Source of the DNA: Pseudomonadota bacterium
Lineage (GTDB): Bacteria > Pseudomonadota > Gammaproteobacteria > Steroidobacterales > Steroidobacteraceae
Length of the DNA: 30,193 bases
Direction: 5' to 3'
NCBI GenBank assembly: GCA_023433515.1
Contig: JAEZCN010000244.1
Coordinates: 1 to 30,193 of the forward strand
The position numbers and the translations under genes were made by a program. Under the pieces are notes generated by a model. That model saw only the letters and a list, made by a program, of their open reading frames with translations, ran no database searches and had not been told where the DNA came from. Shown here piece by piece: positions 22,593 to 30,193 of the stretch (position 1 is the stretch's first letter; each line of letters begins with the position of its first letter).

Positions 22593-23153
22593 TCAACGTC
22601 GCCTGGCCCGCGCGAGCAGGTAGATGGCCAGCGCGGCGCCGCTCAGCGCGGCCACCTTGTATACCCGCGCGCGGTTGTGTCGCCACTCGCTCCTGAGCCC
22701 CATTTCCCGGACGACGTTCGGCGGTCTCAGCCTGCCGACATCCGCGAGCACGCCCTCGACGACGTCGACACGATCCGCGACGAGCAGCGTCACCCAGCGC
22801 ACGAGGCGTCCCTCGCTGAAGCGGTATGCGATGTCGCGCAGCCGCCCACTGAGTCCGCGCGGCGGACAGGACGTGCCGAAGACCGGCGTCAGCCGCGCGT
22901 GTTCGGTCGACTTGTGAATGCGGTGTGTCGGGTGCTGCGGAATGATGTCGATGTACAGCGCTTCCGCTCCGAGCTCGGGCGCCTTGTCGCGCGGCACACC
23001 TGGCCGCATCTCCGAAGCGGCGTCGGACGCCCACCCGGAGATCTCGCCGGAGCGGTCGATGTGCCCGCGCTCCTCGGTGGTGAGCGAATCGGCGCCCGGG
23101 ACGGGGCGCGGTAGTTTGTCGATCGACGAAGAACCGTATTCCTGCTGGCGCAT
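22593..23153 (-). CDS. Hypothetical protein with C-terminal membrane anchor
   Basis: A 186-residue protein I do not recognise. It has no signal peptide. The body is charged, with ALYIDIIPQHPTHRIHKS (about 65-82) and a conserved-looking VDVVEGVLADVGRLRPPNVVREMG stretch (about 128-151). The last 20 residues or so (VYKVAALSGAALAIYLLARARRR) form one hydrophobic helix with a positive cap, typical of a tail anchor with the body in the cytoplasm. GAGGAG six bases before the ATG gives a firm start. It begins ten bases after the stop of the upstream zinc dehydrogenase, so the two form an operon and may act together. Confidence 0.82.
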   Translation of the reverse strand: MRQQEYGSSSIDKLPRPVPGADSLTTEERGHIDRSGEISGWASDAASEMRPGVPRDKAPELGAEALYIDIIPQHPTHRIHKSTEHARLTPVFGTSCPPRGLSGRLRDIAYRFSEGRLVRWVTLLVADRVDVVEGVLADVGRLRPPNVVREMGLRSEWRHNRARVYKVAALSGAALAIYLLARARRR

Positions 23154-23163
23154 GCCGGGCTCC

Positions 23164-24309
23164 TCAGTGAACCATGACCATGGGCTTGATCATCTCGTCC
23201 AGCTTGCTCGCGTACATGTGATAGGCGTCGCCTATCTCCTCGAGCGGAAAGCGGTGCGAGATCACGTCGCTCGGCCTGATGTGGCCGGCGCGGATGTGCT
23301 CGATGCAACGCGGCAGGTTGCGCAGCACACTGGTCTGGTTCGTGCGGATTGTCAGGCCCTTGTTCATCGCATCGCCGAGCTTCACCGCGTTGAGCACCGG
23401 GCCGTAGGCGCCCACGATGGAAACCACCCCGCCCTTGCGCACCGAATCGATCGCCCAGTTCACCGCCGTCGCGACTCCGCCGAGTAGTTTGAACGGATGG
23501 ATGCCGAACATGCGCTGGAACGCGCTGCCGCGGGCCTCGCAGCCCACGGCGTCGATGGCCGCGTCCCAGCCGAGCCAGTCCGAGCTGCGCTTCAGGTACC
23601 AGACCATGTCGCGCACGCTGCGGAAGTTGAGCGTCTCGCACTGCGCGAAGCGGCTCGCAAAGTCGAGTCGATAGTCGTATTCGTCGACGATCAGCACGCG
23701 GCTCGCGCCCATGAACCAGGCCGATTTCGCGGCGAACAATCCGATCGCGCCCGCTCCGAATACCACGACCGAATCCCCGCGCTTGATGCCCGCCATTTCC
23801 GCTCCCTGGTACCCGGTGGGAAAGGCGTCGGTGCAGAGCACGGCGTCATCGTCCGATATGTCTTCCGGAATCGGGTAAGCGCCCGTGTCGGCGAACGGCA
23901 CACGCACGTATTGAGCCTGGCCGCCGTCATAACCGCCCGCGGTGTGCGAGTAGCCGTAGATGCCGCCCACGGCTGTCGCGTTCGGATTCACGTTGTGACA
24001 GTTGCTGTAGAGCTTCTTGCGGCAGAAATAACATTCGCCGCAATAGATGTTGAACGGCACGAGCACCCGCTCGCCTGGTTTTCGTTCGAGCACCTCGTCG
24101 CCCACCTGCTCGATCACGCCGACGAACTCGTGTCCGAACGTGTGTCCGACACGCGTGTCGGGTATGAGCCCGTGATAGAGGTGAATGTCCGACCCGCAGA
24201 TGCAGGCGCGCGTGACGCGCACGATCGCATCGCGCGGATGTTCGATTCTCGGTTCTTCCTTGCGCGAAACGCGCACGCGGTACGGACCGCGATAGGTCAT
24301 GGCGAGCAT
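23164..24309 (-). CDS. Zinc-dependent alcohol/formaldehyde dehydrogenase-like (MDR family)
   Basis: A 381-residue medium-chain dehydrogenase. The catalytic zinc site is Cys38 in CICGSD, His60 and Glu61 in GHEFVG. The structural zinc site has all four cysteines (90, 93, 96, 104). The NAD(P) Rossmann loop is GAGAIG (185-190), followed by VDEYDYRL, whose acidic residue after the second strand favours NAD. Length, and the insertion after the structural-zinc loop, resemble glutathione-independent formaldehyde dehydrogenase relatives; the true substrate is unknown. The start at 24309 is fixed by GAGGAGG five bases upstream. An in-frame longer reading starts outside this signal. It is the first gene of an operon with the tail-anchored protein and is cytoplasmic. 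Confidence 0.9.
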   Translation of the reverse strand: MLAMTYRGPYRVRVSRKEEPRIEHPRDAIVRVTRACICGSDIHLYHGLIPDTRVGHTFGHEFVGVIEQVGDEVLERKPGERVLVPFNIYCGECYFCRKKLYSNCHNVNPNATAVGGIYGYSHTAGGYDGGQAQYVRVPFADTGAYPIPEDISDDDAVLCTDAFPTGYQGAEMAGIKRGDSVVVFGAGAIGLFAAKSAWFMGASRVLIVDEYDYRLDFASRFAQCETLNFRSVRDMVWYLKRSSDWLGWDAAIDAVGCEARGSAFQRMFGIHPFKLLGGVATAVNWAIDSVRKGGVVSIVGAYGPVLNAVKLGDAMNKGLTIRTNQTSVLRNLPRCIEHIRAGHIRPSDVISHRFPLEEIGDAYHMYASKLDEMIKPMVMVH

Positions 24310-24418
24310 GGAGCCCTCCTCGATGCAGGAGGGCAGTGTCGACGCCCGCGCGCGGATTGGCTGTCGCCGCGGGCACACGCATCGTGTAGTCGATCAGGCC
24401 ATCGGCGACGCAGACGAA

Positions 24419-25753
24419 TCAGGCCGCCTTGTCGAGCACCGCGCGGACGCGCGGCAGACTTTCGGGGTAATTCTTCTGCAGGAACGTCACCAGTTTCTCG
24501 CGTACCTCGCAGCGCAGGTCCCAGGCCTTGCCCGCGTCGGGCGCGCTCGCGAGGGCGCGCAGCTCGAGTGTCGTGTTCTTGACGTCGGTGACCTGCAGGA
24601 CGTTGACCTTGCGGTCCCAGAGCTTCGAAGCCTCGAGTATTCTGGTGAGCTCCTGCCGCACGGCGTCCACGGGCACCGTGTAGTCCACGTGCAGGAACAC
24701 GGTACCGAGGATGTCCGCCGACGTGCGCGTCCAGTTCTGGAACGGCTGCTCGACGAAATAGTTGATGGGCACGACCAGGCGGCGCAGGTCCCAGATCCTG
24801 ATCACGACGTAGGTCAGCGTGATCTCCTCGATGCGGCCCCACTCGCCCTCGACGATGACGACGTCGTCGATGCGCAGCGGCTGGGTCAGCGCGATCTGCA
24901 GTCCCGCGAGCAGCGTGCCCAGGCTCTTCTGCGCCGCGAAACCGATGACGATGCCGGCGAGGCCGGCCGACGCCAGCATCGCGGTTCCGAGCTGCCGCAC
25001 GGGCTGGAAGACCATGAGCATCGCCGCGATCGCGAACAGCACGATCACCGAAGTCGCGATCTTCCGCAAGACGGTTACCTGCGTGTAGACGCCGCGCGCC
25101 TTCCGGTTGTCCGCGACGTCGATGCGGTAGTGCTGCAGGACGAGTTGCTCCATCGCCTTGACGAACTGCACGAGCACGACCGCGATGGTGGCCACCAGCA
25201 ACATGCTCACCGCGTTCTGGATGAGCTGCTTGATCTCGGGAGAGACCTGCAGCGCCGGCGCGCCGAGGATCAGCGCGATCATCGGCAGGATCAGGCGCAG
25301 CGCGCGGCCCGCGAAGGGCATCAGCACGTCGTCCCACTTCGCCTCGGTGCGGGCCGCGATCGACTTCAGCAATGCATCCACGGTGCGCGCGATCCGATGC
25401 AGCAGCCAGGCAAGGCCCAGCAGCGTGCCGAGGCCGCGCAACCAGTCGAGCGTCACGAGGCCGCGGCCCCTCCACGTCGATTCCGGCAGTTCCGCGAGCA
25501 GGGTCGTCGAGGCGAGATGCACGCCGTACAGCCACAGCAGGAACGCGATGGGCGGGACCGCATTGCGCAGGCCGCGGGCGATCCAGTGCCGCACCCTGAC
25601 GGTATCCCCGGCCTCGGGCGGCGCTTCGCGGCTCTTGCGTTCGTGGCGTCTGGCCCACCAGCTCATGGCCACATGCGCAATGGCCACCAGCAGCACGATC
25701 GCACCGCCCAGGATCCAGGTCCTGAGCTCAGCCCCAAGGAATTCGTTTTGCAT
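24419..25753 (-). CDS. MscS-family mechanosensitive ion channel
   Basis: A 444-residue inner-membrane channel that opens under membrane tension to release solutes during osmotic downshock. Transmembrane segments lie near 13-31, 66-84, 103-120, 150-168, 182-198 and 230-250. The pore-lining helix is at about 255-285 (AGLAGIVIGFAAQKSLGTLLAG), where Ala/Gly alternation is typical of MscS TM3. The beta domain follows with QPLRIDDVVIVEGEWGRIEEI and the VVPINYF motif (about 327-333). It has more helices than E. coli MscS (286 residues), like many MscS-like proteins. It is divergent from the trehalose-phosphatase gene across 63 AT-rich bases; both are osmotic-stress functions. Confidence 0.93.
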   Translation of the reverse strand: MQNEFLGAELRTWILGGAIVLLVAIAHVAMSWWARRHERKSREAPPEAGDTVRVRHWIARGLRNAVPPIAFLLWLYGVHLASTTLLAELPESTWRGRGLVTLDWLRGLGTLLGLAWLLHRIARTVDALLKSIAARTEAKWDDVLMPFAGRALRLILPMIALILGAPALQVSPEIKQLIQNAVSMLLVATIAVVLVQFVKAMEQLVLQHYRIDVADNRKARGVYTQVTVLRKIATSVIVLFAIAAMLMVFQPVRQLGTAMLASAGLAGIVIGFAAQKSLGTLLAGLQIALTQPLRIDDVVIVEGEWGRIEEITLTYVVIRIWDLRRLVVPINYFVEQPFQNWTRTSADILGTVFLHVDYTVPVDAVRQELTRILEASKLWDRKVNVLQVTDVKNTTLELRALASAPDAGKAWDLRCEVREKLVTFLQKNYPESLPRVRAVLDKAA

Positions 25754-25816
25754 GTTGGTGACCCACTTGGCAAAAATTATTAGTTAATTGTACGCAACCA
25801 TTGTTATATATGAAGC
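25754..25816. promoter_or_regulatory. AT-rich divergent promoter region (mscS-like / otsB)
   Basis: A 63-bp gap whose part 25775-25812 is sharply AT-rich in an otherwise GC-rich window. It contains several -10-like strings (TATATA near 25805-25810 on plus; TACAAT and TAATAAT on minus). I cannot pick a correctly spaced -35/-10 pair with confidence. The promoters of both genes must lie here or overlap the coding starts. Confidence 0.45.
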
Positions 25817-26560
25817 ATGAACCACCGCCCCACATTCCTGCGCGAGCGCGCGCTTGCGTTGTTCCTCGACGTGGACGGCACGCTGCTCGAGCTCGCGGCG
25901 ACGCCGGATCGCGTCCGCGTGCCCGCCGCCCTGCGTAATACGTTGCAGCTGGCGCGCCAGCGTGAACACGGAGCCCTCGCGCTGCTGAGCGGACGATCGC
26001 TCGTCGAGCTCGACGAGTTGTTCGCGCCCAGCAGATTCGTGGCGTCGGGCAAACACGGCCTCGAGGTGCGGCTGCCGTCGGGAGAGATCGTCCGCCCCGA
26101 CTTCGACCAGGCCGTGCTCGATCGCGCGCGCCAGTGGTTAGGCCTGCTGGCGAAGGAGAACCGTGGCCTGCTGTTCGAGGACAAGGGCGCCGCGCTCGCC
26201 ATGCATTTCAGGCTCGCGCCCCGCATGGCGCCCGAAGTGCACATCGTGATGACGGAGCTGGTGGAGGAGCTGGGAAAAGACTTCGTGCTGCGACCCGGCA
26301 AGTTCGTGCTCGAGATCATGCCGCGCGGCTTCTCCGAGCGCAGCGCCATCGAGCTGCTCATGCAGCAGCGCGAGTTCGCCGGGCGGACGCCGGTCTTCGT
26401 GGGCGACGATCCGACGGACGAAGTCGGCTTCGAAGCCGTCAACGAGATGGGTGGTCACACCATCCGCGTCGGCGACCTGACCGAGACCGCCGCGCGCTTT
26501 CGATTCAGCAATCCGGCGACCGTCGTCGCATGGCTCAGGGACCGGAATCTGAATCGCTGA
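25817..26560 (+). CDS. otsB: Trehalose-6-phosphate phosphatase
   Basis: A 247-residue HAD-superfamily phosphatase that dephosphorylates trehalose-6-phosphate, making the compatible solute trehalose. HAD motif I is DVDGTL with Asp18 and Asp20; motif II is in LLSGRS (57-62); motif IV is GDDPTDE (196-202). GKHGLEVR (78-85) and the GKFVLEIMPRG segment (161-171) are OtsB signatures. The KG pair that follows PRGTS in the E. coli enzyme is replaced here by Glu-Arg (SERSAIE, 173-179); Arg175 might substitute for the motif III lysine. There is no otsA partner in the window. It is cytoplasmic and divergent from the MscS channel, which fits osmotic regulation. Confidence 0.93.
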   Translation: MNHRPTFLRERALALFLDVDGTLLELAATPDRVRVPAALRNTLQLARQREHGALALLSGRSLVELDELFAPSRFVASGKHGLEVRLPSGEIVRPDFDQAVLDRARQWLGLLAKENRGLLFEDKGAALAMHFRLAPRMAPEVHIVMTELVEELGKDFVLRPGKFVLEIMPRGFSERSAIELLMQQREFAGRTPVFVGDDPTDEVGFEAVNEMGGHTIRVGDLTETAARFRFSNPATVVAWLRDRNLNR

Positions 26561-26590
26561 ACGCAGGCGCCGTACGGGCTGCGCTCGAAA

Positions 26591-27607
26591 TCAGACCTGC
26601 AGCAACGCCTTTATCGCCCGCCGCTCGTCCATCGCCCGATATCCCTCGGCAACTTCCGCCAGTGGAAGCGTCAGATCGAACACTCCCCCGGGATCCATCT
26701 TCCCGCTCTCCACCAGCTCGATCAGCTTCGGTAGATAGCGCCTCACCGGCGCCGGCCCGCCGTGAAGATGCACGTGCGTCGAGAACAGTTGCGCGCCGTC
26801 GAAGCTCACGCCATGCGGCACGCCGACATACGAAACGTACCCGCCGCGCCGTGCCGAACCGATCGCCTGGGCCATCGACCGCTGCGTGCCCACACACTCC
26901 AGCACCGAGTCCGCGCCGATCCCGCGCGTGAGCTCGCGAACTCGCGCCACTCCCTCCTCGCCGCGCTCGGTCACGACGTCCGTGGCGCCATGACGCCGCG
27001 CGAGCGCCTGCCGATTCTCGTGCCGGCTGAACACGATGATCCGCTCCGCGCCCATCTGCTTCGACGCCAGAACGCCTGACAATCCGACGGCGCCATCGCC
27101 CACCACCACCGCCGTCTTTCCCGGTCCGACACTCGCCGCATCCGCCGCAAACCACCCGGTGCCCATCACATCGGACAGCGTCAGCATCGCGGGCACCATC
27201 TCCCGCGAAGGATTGCCCGAAGTCGCCACCAGCGTCCCATCCGCGAGCGGAACCCGCAGGTACGGCGCCTGCGCCTTGTTGAAGAATCCGCCCTGCACGC
27301 AACCGGACTGGTAACCCGCCTGGCAATTCGCGCAGGTGTTGTCGGAAAACGCGAACCCGCCGATGACGAACTGCCCGGCCCTTACGGATTTCACGTCGCG
27401 CCCGACTTCCTCGACCACGCCGCAGTACTCGTGCCCCATCGGCTTCGGTCCGTCTAGCGGATGGGCTCCGCGGTACGGCCATAGATCCGACCCGCATACG
27501 CAACTGGCGGACAGACGGACGATCGCGTCGGTCGGCTGTTCGATCCTGGGATCCGGGCGCTCCTCGAAGCGCACGTCGTGAGGCGCGTGTAATACGGCTG
27601 CTTTCAT
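26591..27607 (-). CDS. Zinc-dependent medium-chain alcohol dehydrogenase
   Basis: A 338-residue MDR dehydrogenase; substrate unknown. The catalytic zinc site is Cys38 in CVCGSD, His59 and Glu60 in GHEYCG. Of the four structural-zinc cysteines, three are present (92, 95, 103) and the first position is Asp89 (SDNTCANC), a variant found in a recognised subgroup. The cofactor loop is GDGAVG (170-175), followed by FSRHENR, where the Ser-Arg pattern after the second strand favours NADP. The start at 27607 (MKAAVLHAP) matches how this family begins; an ATG nine bases upstream is possible. It is convergent with otsB and divergent from the TonB receptor at 27697. Confidence 0.9.
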   Translation of the reverse strand: MKAAVLHAPHDVRFEERPDPRIEQPTDAIVRLSASCVCGSDLWPYRGAHPLDGPKPMGHEYCGVVEEVGRDVKSVRAGQFVIGGFAFSDNTCANCQAGYQSGCVQGGFFNKAQAPYLRVPLADGTLVATSGNPSREMVPAMLTLSDVMGTGWFAADAASVGPGKTAVVVGDGAVGLSGVLASKQMGAERIIVFSRHENRQALARRHGATDVVTERGEEGVARVRELTRGIGADSVLECVGTQRSMAQAIGSARRGGYVSYVGVPHGVSFDGAQLFSTHVHLHGGPAPVRRYLPKLIELVESGKMDPGGVFDLTLPLAEVAEGYRAMDERRAIKALLQV

Positions 27608-27696
27608 CCGGTGCATTGAATCCGAGCGCCGCGATATTGGATGTCAGTCTCCTGAACCAGCGATATGCTCAGACAAACTGCCATTCAGGGAATGAT

Positions 27697-29916
27697 ATGA
27701 ACAAGCAGAAGAAGGGATTGCCGTTGTGCGCCGCACCGGCGCTGCTCCTGTGCACCGCCGTCTCACTACCGGGCACTGTTGCGGCGCAGGAACAGGGCCA
27801 GCTCGAAGAAGTCGTCGTCACGGCCGAACGCCGCGCGGAGAACATCCGCGACGTGCCGAGTTCGATCTCGACGATCAGTCGCGCCGATCTCGACGTGCTC
27901 TCCACCGGCGGCCAGGACGTGCGAGTCCTCGCCGCGCGCGTGCCGAGCCTGAACGTCGAGTCGTCGTTCGGCCGTGCATTCCCGCGCTTCTACATCCGCG
28001 GCTACGGCAACAGCGATTTCCGGCTCAACGCGTCGCAACCCGTCTCGCTCATCTACGACGAAGTCGTCCAGGAGAATCCCATCCTCAAGGGATTCCCCAT
28101 CTTCGATCTCGACCAGATCGAAGTCCTGCGCGGGCCACAGGGCACCTTGTTCGGACGCAACACACCTGGCGGTGTGGTCAAGTTCGACTCGATCCGGCCG
28201 CAGTCCGATTTCGGCGGATACATCAACGTGTCCGACGCCACGTACAACACGATGAACCTCGAAGGCGCGATCAACATCCCATTCGGCGAGGGCTGGGCGG
28301 TGCGCGTCTCGGGGCTCTACCAGCATCGCGACGATTTCGTCGGCAATGCGCTCACGGGCGAGGAAGACCTCTACGAGGGATACGACGACCGCGCCGCGCG
28401 CGTGCAGCTCAAGTACGAACGCGGCGACGAGTTCAGCGTGTTGTTCAACGCGCACGCGCGCAACCTCGACGGCACCGCGCGGCTGTTCCGCGCCAACATC
28501 ATCCGGCCCGGTGACAACGACCTGATCGACGACCTCGACCAGGACTGGATTTCCGTCGACGGCCAGAACCGCCAGGAACTCGACATCCTCGGCGGCAGCA
28601 TCCGGCTGCGCTGGAACTTCGGCGCGGTCGCGCTGTATTCGATCACCGGTTACGAATCGCTCGAGGCCTACAGCCGCGGCGACATCGACGGAGGTTACGG
28701 CTGCGGGTTCTGCAGTTTGCCCAACGGCCCGGGATTCATTCCGTTCCCGAGCGAAACCGCGGACGGCATTCCCACGCTCGACCAGATCACGCAGGAGATC
28801 CGCCTCGAGTCGCAATCCGCCGGCCCGTTCAACTGGCAGGCGGGCGTGTACTACTTCGACGAGGACTACGACACCGAATTCTTCTCCTACGACAGCCTGG
28901 CCGGCGGCGTGCAGAACCAGTACCTGCGCGCGAATCAGACCAACACGGCCTGGGCGCTGTTCGGATCGATCAACTATGAGTTCTCCGATGCGTTCGAAAT
29001 GCGCGCGGGCGTTCGTTACACGAACGACGAGAAGGATTTCGTGACCGGTACGCCGGAGGGATTCGCATTCCCCGACCCCTCGCTACCGACCACCGCAAGC
29101 CTGAGCGACGACAACGTGAGCTGGGACCTTTCCGCGACGTTTTCGGTCAGTGATTCGGTCAATCTATACGCGCGTGTGGCGACGGGCTTCCGCGGCGCGA
29201 GCGTGCAGCCCGCGGGACCGTTCGGCAATCAGTCCGTGGCGGAGCCCGAGACCAATACTTCTTATGAGGTCGGCGTGAAGGCGGACCTGATGGATCGCAT
29301 GGCAAGCGTGTACTTCAACCTCTTCTATTACGAAGTGGAGGACCAGCAACTCACGGCGGTGGGCGGCGCCAGCAACGCGGTGCGCCTGCTGAACGCGGAC
29401 AAGACAGTCGGCATGGGAGCCGAGCTCGACGTACAGGCCTACCTGACGCCCCAACTACTGATGACCCTGGGCGCGAGCTACAACGACACCGAGATCCAGG
29501 ACGACGGCATCTCCGTCGGCGTCTGCTTCGCCTGCACGGTCACCGATCCGGTCGTGGGCGGCCTGGCCGGGATAGACGGCAACCGGCTGCCGCAGGCGCC
29601 CGAGTGGATAGCCAACCTCACGCTTCGTTATGGCGTCCCCGTCGGCAACGGTGAGATCTTCGCGTACACCGACTGGTCGTATCGCAGCGAAGTCAATTTC
29701 TTCCTTTACGATTCCATCGAGTTCACGGGCACCGAATTCCTCGAAGTCGGGCTGCGCCTCGGCTACAACTGGGGCGGCGGCAAGTACGAAGCCGCGCTGT
29801 TCGGCCGCAACATCACGGACGAGGAAGTCGCGGTCGGCGCGATCGACTTCAACAACCTGACGGGATTCCTGAACGAGCCGCGCATCTGGGGCGTGCAGTT
29901 CAAGGCGACTTTCTAA
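27697..29916 (+). CDS. TonB-dependent receptor
   Basis: A complete 739-residue outer-membrane receptor. The signal peptide is at about 1-30, ending VAA. The TonB-box region LEEVVVTAERR (36-46) is the same as in the left-edge receptor, so the two probably belong to one subfamily, distinct from the long receptor at 9657. The plug shows FYIRGYG (98-104) and EVLRGPQGTLFGRNTPGGVV (142-161). The barrel ends in Phe (VQFKATF). CGFC and CFAC pairs lie in predicted outer loops and may be disulfides. AGGGA upstream supports the ATG at 27697; the in-frame extension to 27616 overlaps the divergent dehydrogenase start. Substrate unknown. No partner gene follows within the window. Confidence 0.94.
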   Translation: MNKQKKGLPLCAAPALLLCTAVSLPGTVAAQEQGQLEEVVVTAERRAENIRDVPSSISTISRADLDVLSTGGQDVRVLAARVPSLNVESSFGRAFPRFYIRGYGNSDFRLNASQPVSLIYDEVVQENPILKGFPIFDLDQIEVLRGPQGTLFGRNTPGGVVKFDSIRPQSDFGGYINVSDATYNTMNLEGAINIPFGEGWAVRVSGLYQHRDDFVGNALTGEEDLYEGYDDRAARVQLKYERGDEFSVLFNAHARNLDGTARLFRANIIRPGDNDLIDDLDQDWISVDGQNRQELDILGGSIRLRWNFGAVALYSITGYESLEAYSRGDIDGGYGCGFCSLPNGPGFIPFPSETADGIPTLDQITQEIRLESQSAGPFNWQAGVYYFDEDYDTEFFSYDSLAGGVQNQYLRANQTNTAWALFGSINYEFSDAFEMRAGVRYTNDEKDFVTGTPEGFAFPDPSLPTTASLSDDNVSWDLSATFSVSDSVNLYARVATGFRGASVQPAGPFGNQSVAEPETNTSYEVGVKADLMDRMASVYFNLFYYEVEDQQLTAVGGASNAVRLLNADKTVGMGAELDVQAYLTPQLLMTLGASYNDTEIQDDGISVGVCFACTVTDPVVGGLAGIDGNRLPQAPEWIANLTLRYGVPVGNGEIFAYTDWSYRSEVNFFLYDSIEFTGTEFLEVGLRLGYNWGGGKYEAALFGRNITDEEVAVGAIDFNNLTGFLNEPRIWGVQFKATF

Positions 29917-30193
29917 GCACGGCTCCGCGCGCAGTTCGAGTTGCCGCCCTCGCGCAAGATCGGGCATCTGTCGCATGGAAATGTGAACGGCCTGCTCCAG
30001 CAGGCCGCCGGCACCACCGTCCTTCACCACCCCGAACCAGCGGCAGGTACTCGAGGCCATCGAGGAATTCAGTCAGCGAGTTGCGGCCGACGTTCCAGCT
30101 GGAACGTCGCCGAGCTCTCGTTCGAGCAGGTGATCGCCGATGATCGTGGTATAGCCCGCCTTGCGGCTCAGCAACGACGTCGGCGACGTACCC
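29917..30193. other. Right-edge stretch with no confident gene
   Basis: A 277-bp stretch after the TonB receptor with no start codon plus Shine-Dalgarno that I trust. On the minus strand, frames open from the right edge look weakly protein-like (GTSPTSLLSRKAGYTT, ending at a TGA at about 30078). A second frame carries on with WNVGRNSLTEFLDGLEYLP. This could be the frameshifted end of a gene entering from the right, or chance. A plus-strand frame from about 29920 is also open. Confidence 0.4.
30088..30109. repeat. Perfect 22-bp palindrome
   Basis: The half-site CGACGTTCCAG is followed directly by its reverse complement, with the centre between 30098 and 30099. There is no loop, so as DNA it is an ideal two-fold symmetric binding site. 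As RNA only a shorter hairpin with a few central bases unpaired could form. No T-run follows on either strand. Confidence 0.6.

Noticed and set aside
1..30193. CRISPR array, tRNA/rRNA, insertion sequence or prophage
   Set aside because: No spaced direct repeats, cloverleaf-like segments, transposase or phage motifs were seen on either strand.

Overview
This is a 30.2 kb high-GC window, densely coded on both strands, from a Gram-negative bacterium. Evidence for the envelope type is three TonB-dependent outer-membrane receptors, a lipobox protein, and many proteins with Sec-type signal peptides. The mix (a receptor of the long Xanthomonas/Caulobacter type, clustered flavin-dependent halogenases with a cupin_8 protein, GH43, tannase-family esterase, alpha-amino-acid-ester hydrolase) suggests a Pseudomonadota oligotroph or plant-matter degrader, for example Steroidobacterales/Xanthomonadales or Caulobacterales/Sphingomonadales. 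The sequence alone does not settle the order. I see no rRNA, tRNA, CRISPR array, insertion sequence or phage gene.

Layout. (1) 1-793, minus: N-terminal part of a TonB receptor running off the left edge. Its start codon is preceded by a hairpin that buries the Shine-Dalgarno sequence. (2) 934-1872, plus: secreted alpha/beta hydrolase. (3) 1877-12965, minus: the most striking block. A large TonB receptor is followed by a small lipoprotein, then four flavin-dependent (tryptophan-type) halogenase-family genes in a row, then a JmjC/FIH-like cupin_8 gene. Three of the four junctions from the first halogenase to the cupin are 4-bp stop/start overlaps, and the fourth is a 4-bp gap. Three halogenases keep the catalytic Lys and Glu. 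The second in transcription order has lost both and has altered flavin motifs. (4) 12966-13348: a dyad-rich divergent control region. (5) 13349-18586: secreted alpha/beta hydrolase, GH43 beta-xylosidase, MFS sugar/acid transporter and tannase/feruloyl-esterase-family protein, a plausible hemicellulose or phenolic-ester utilisation set. (6) 18593-23153: RDD membrane protein, alpha-amino-acid-ester hydrolase, TonB-C-like secreted protein and two proteins I cannot name. (7) 23164-27607: two zinc-type medium-chain dehydrogenases, an MscS channel and a trehalose-6-phosphate phosphatase. (8) 27697-29916, plus: a complete third TonB receptor. (9) 29917-30193: no confident gene, but a perfect 22-bp palindrome.

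How the parts may work together (inference). The long receptor would bring a substrate across the outer membrane. The lipoprotein may sit beside it, and the halogenase/cupin enzymes would halogenate and hydroxylate an imported aromatic or peptide substrate. The catalytically degenerate halogenase is made by the same translationally coupled mRNA, so it may be a partner or regulatory subunit rather than a decaying gene. This tandem array with an embedded pseudo-halogenase is my best candidate for an undescribed system.
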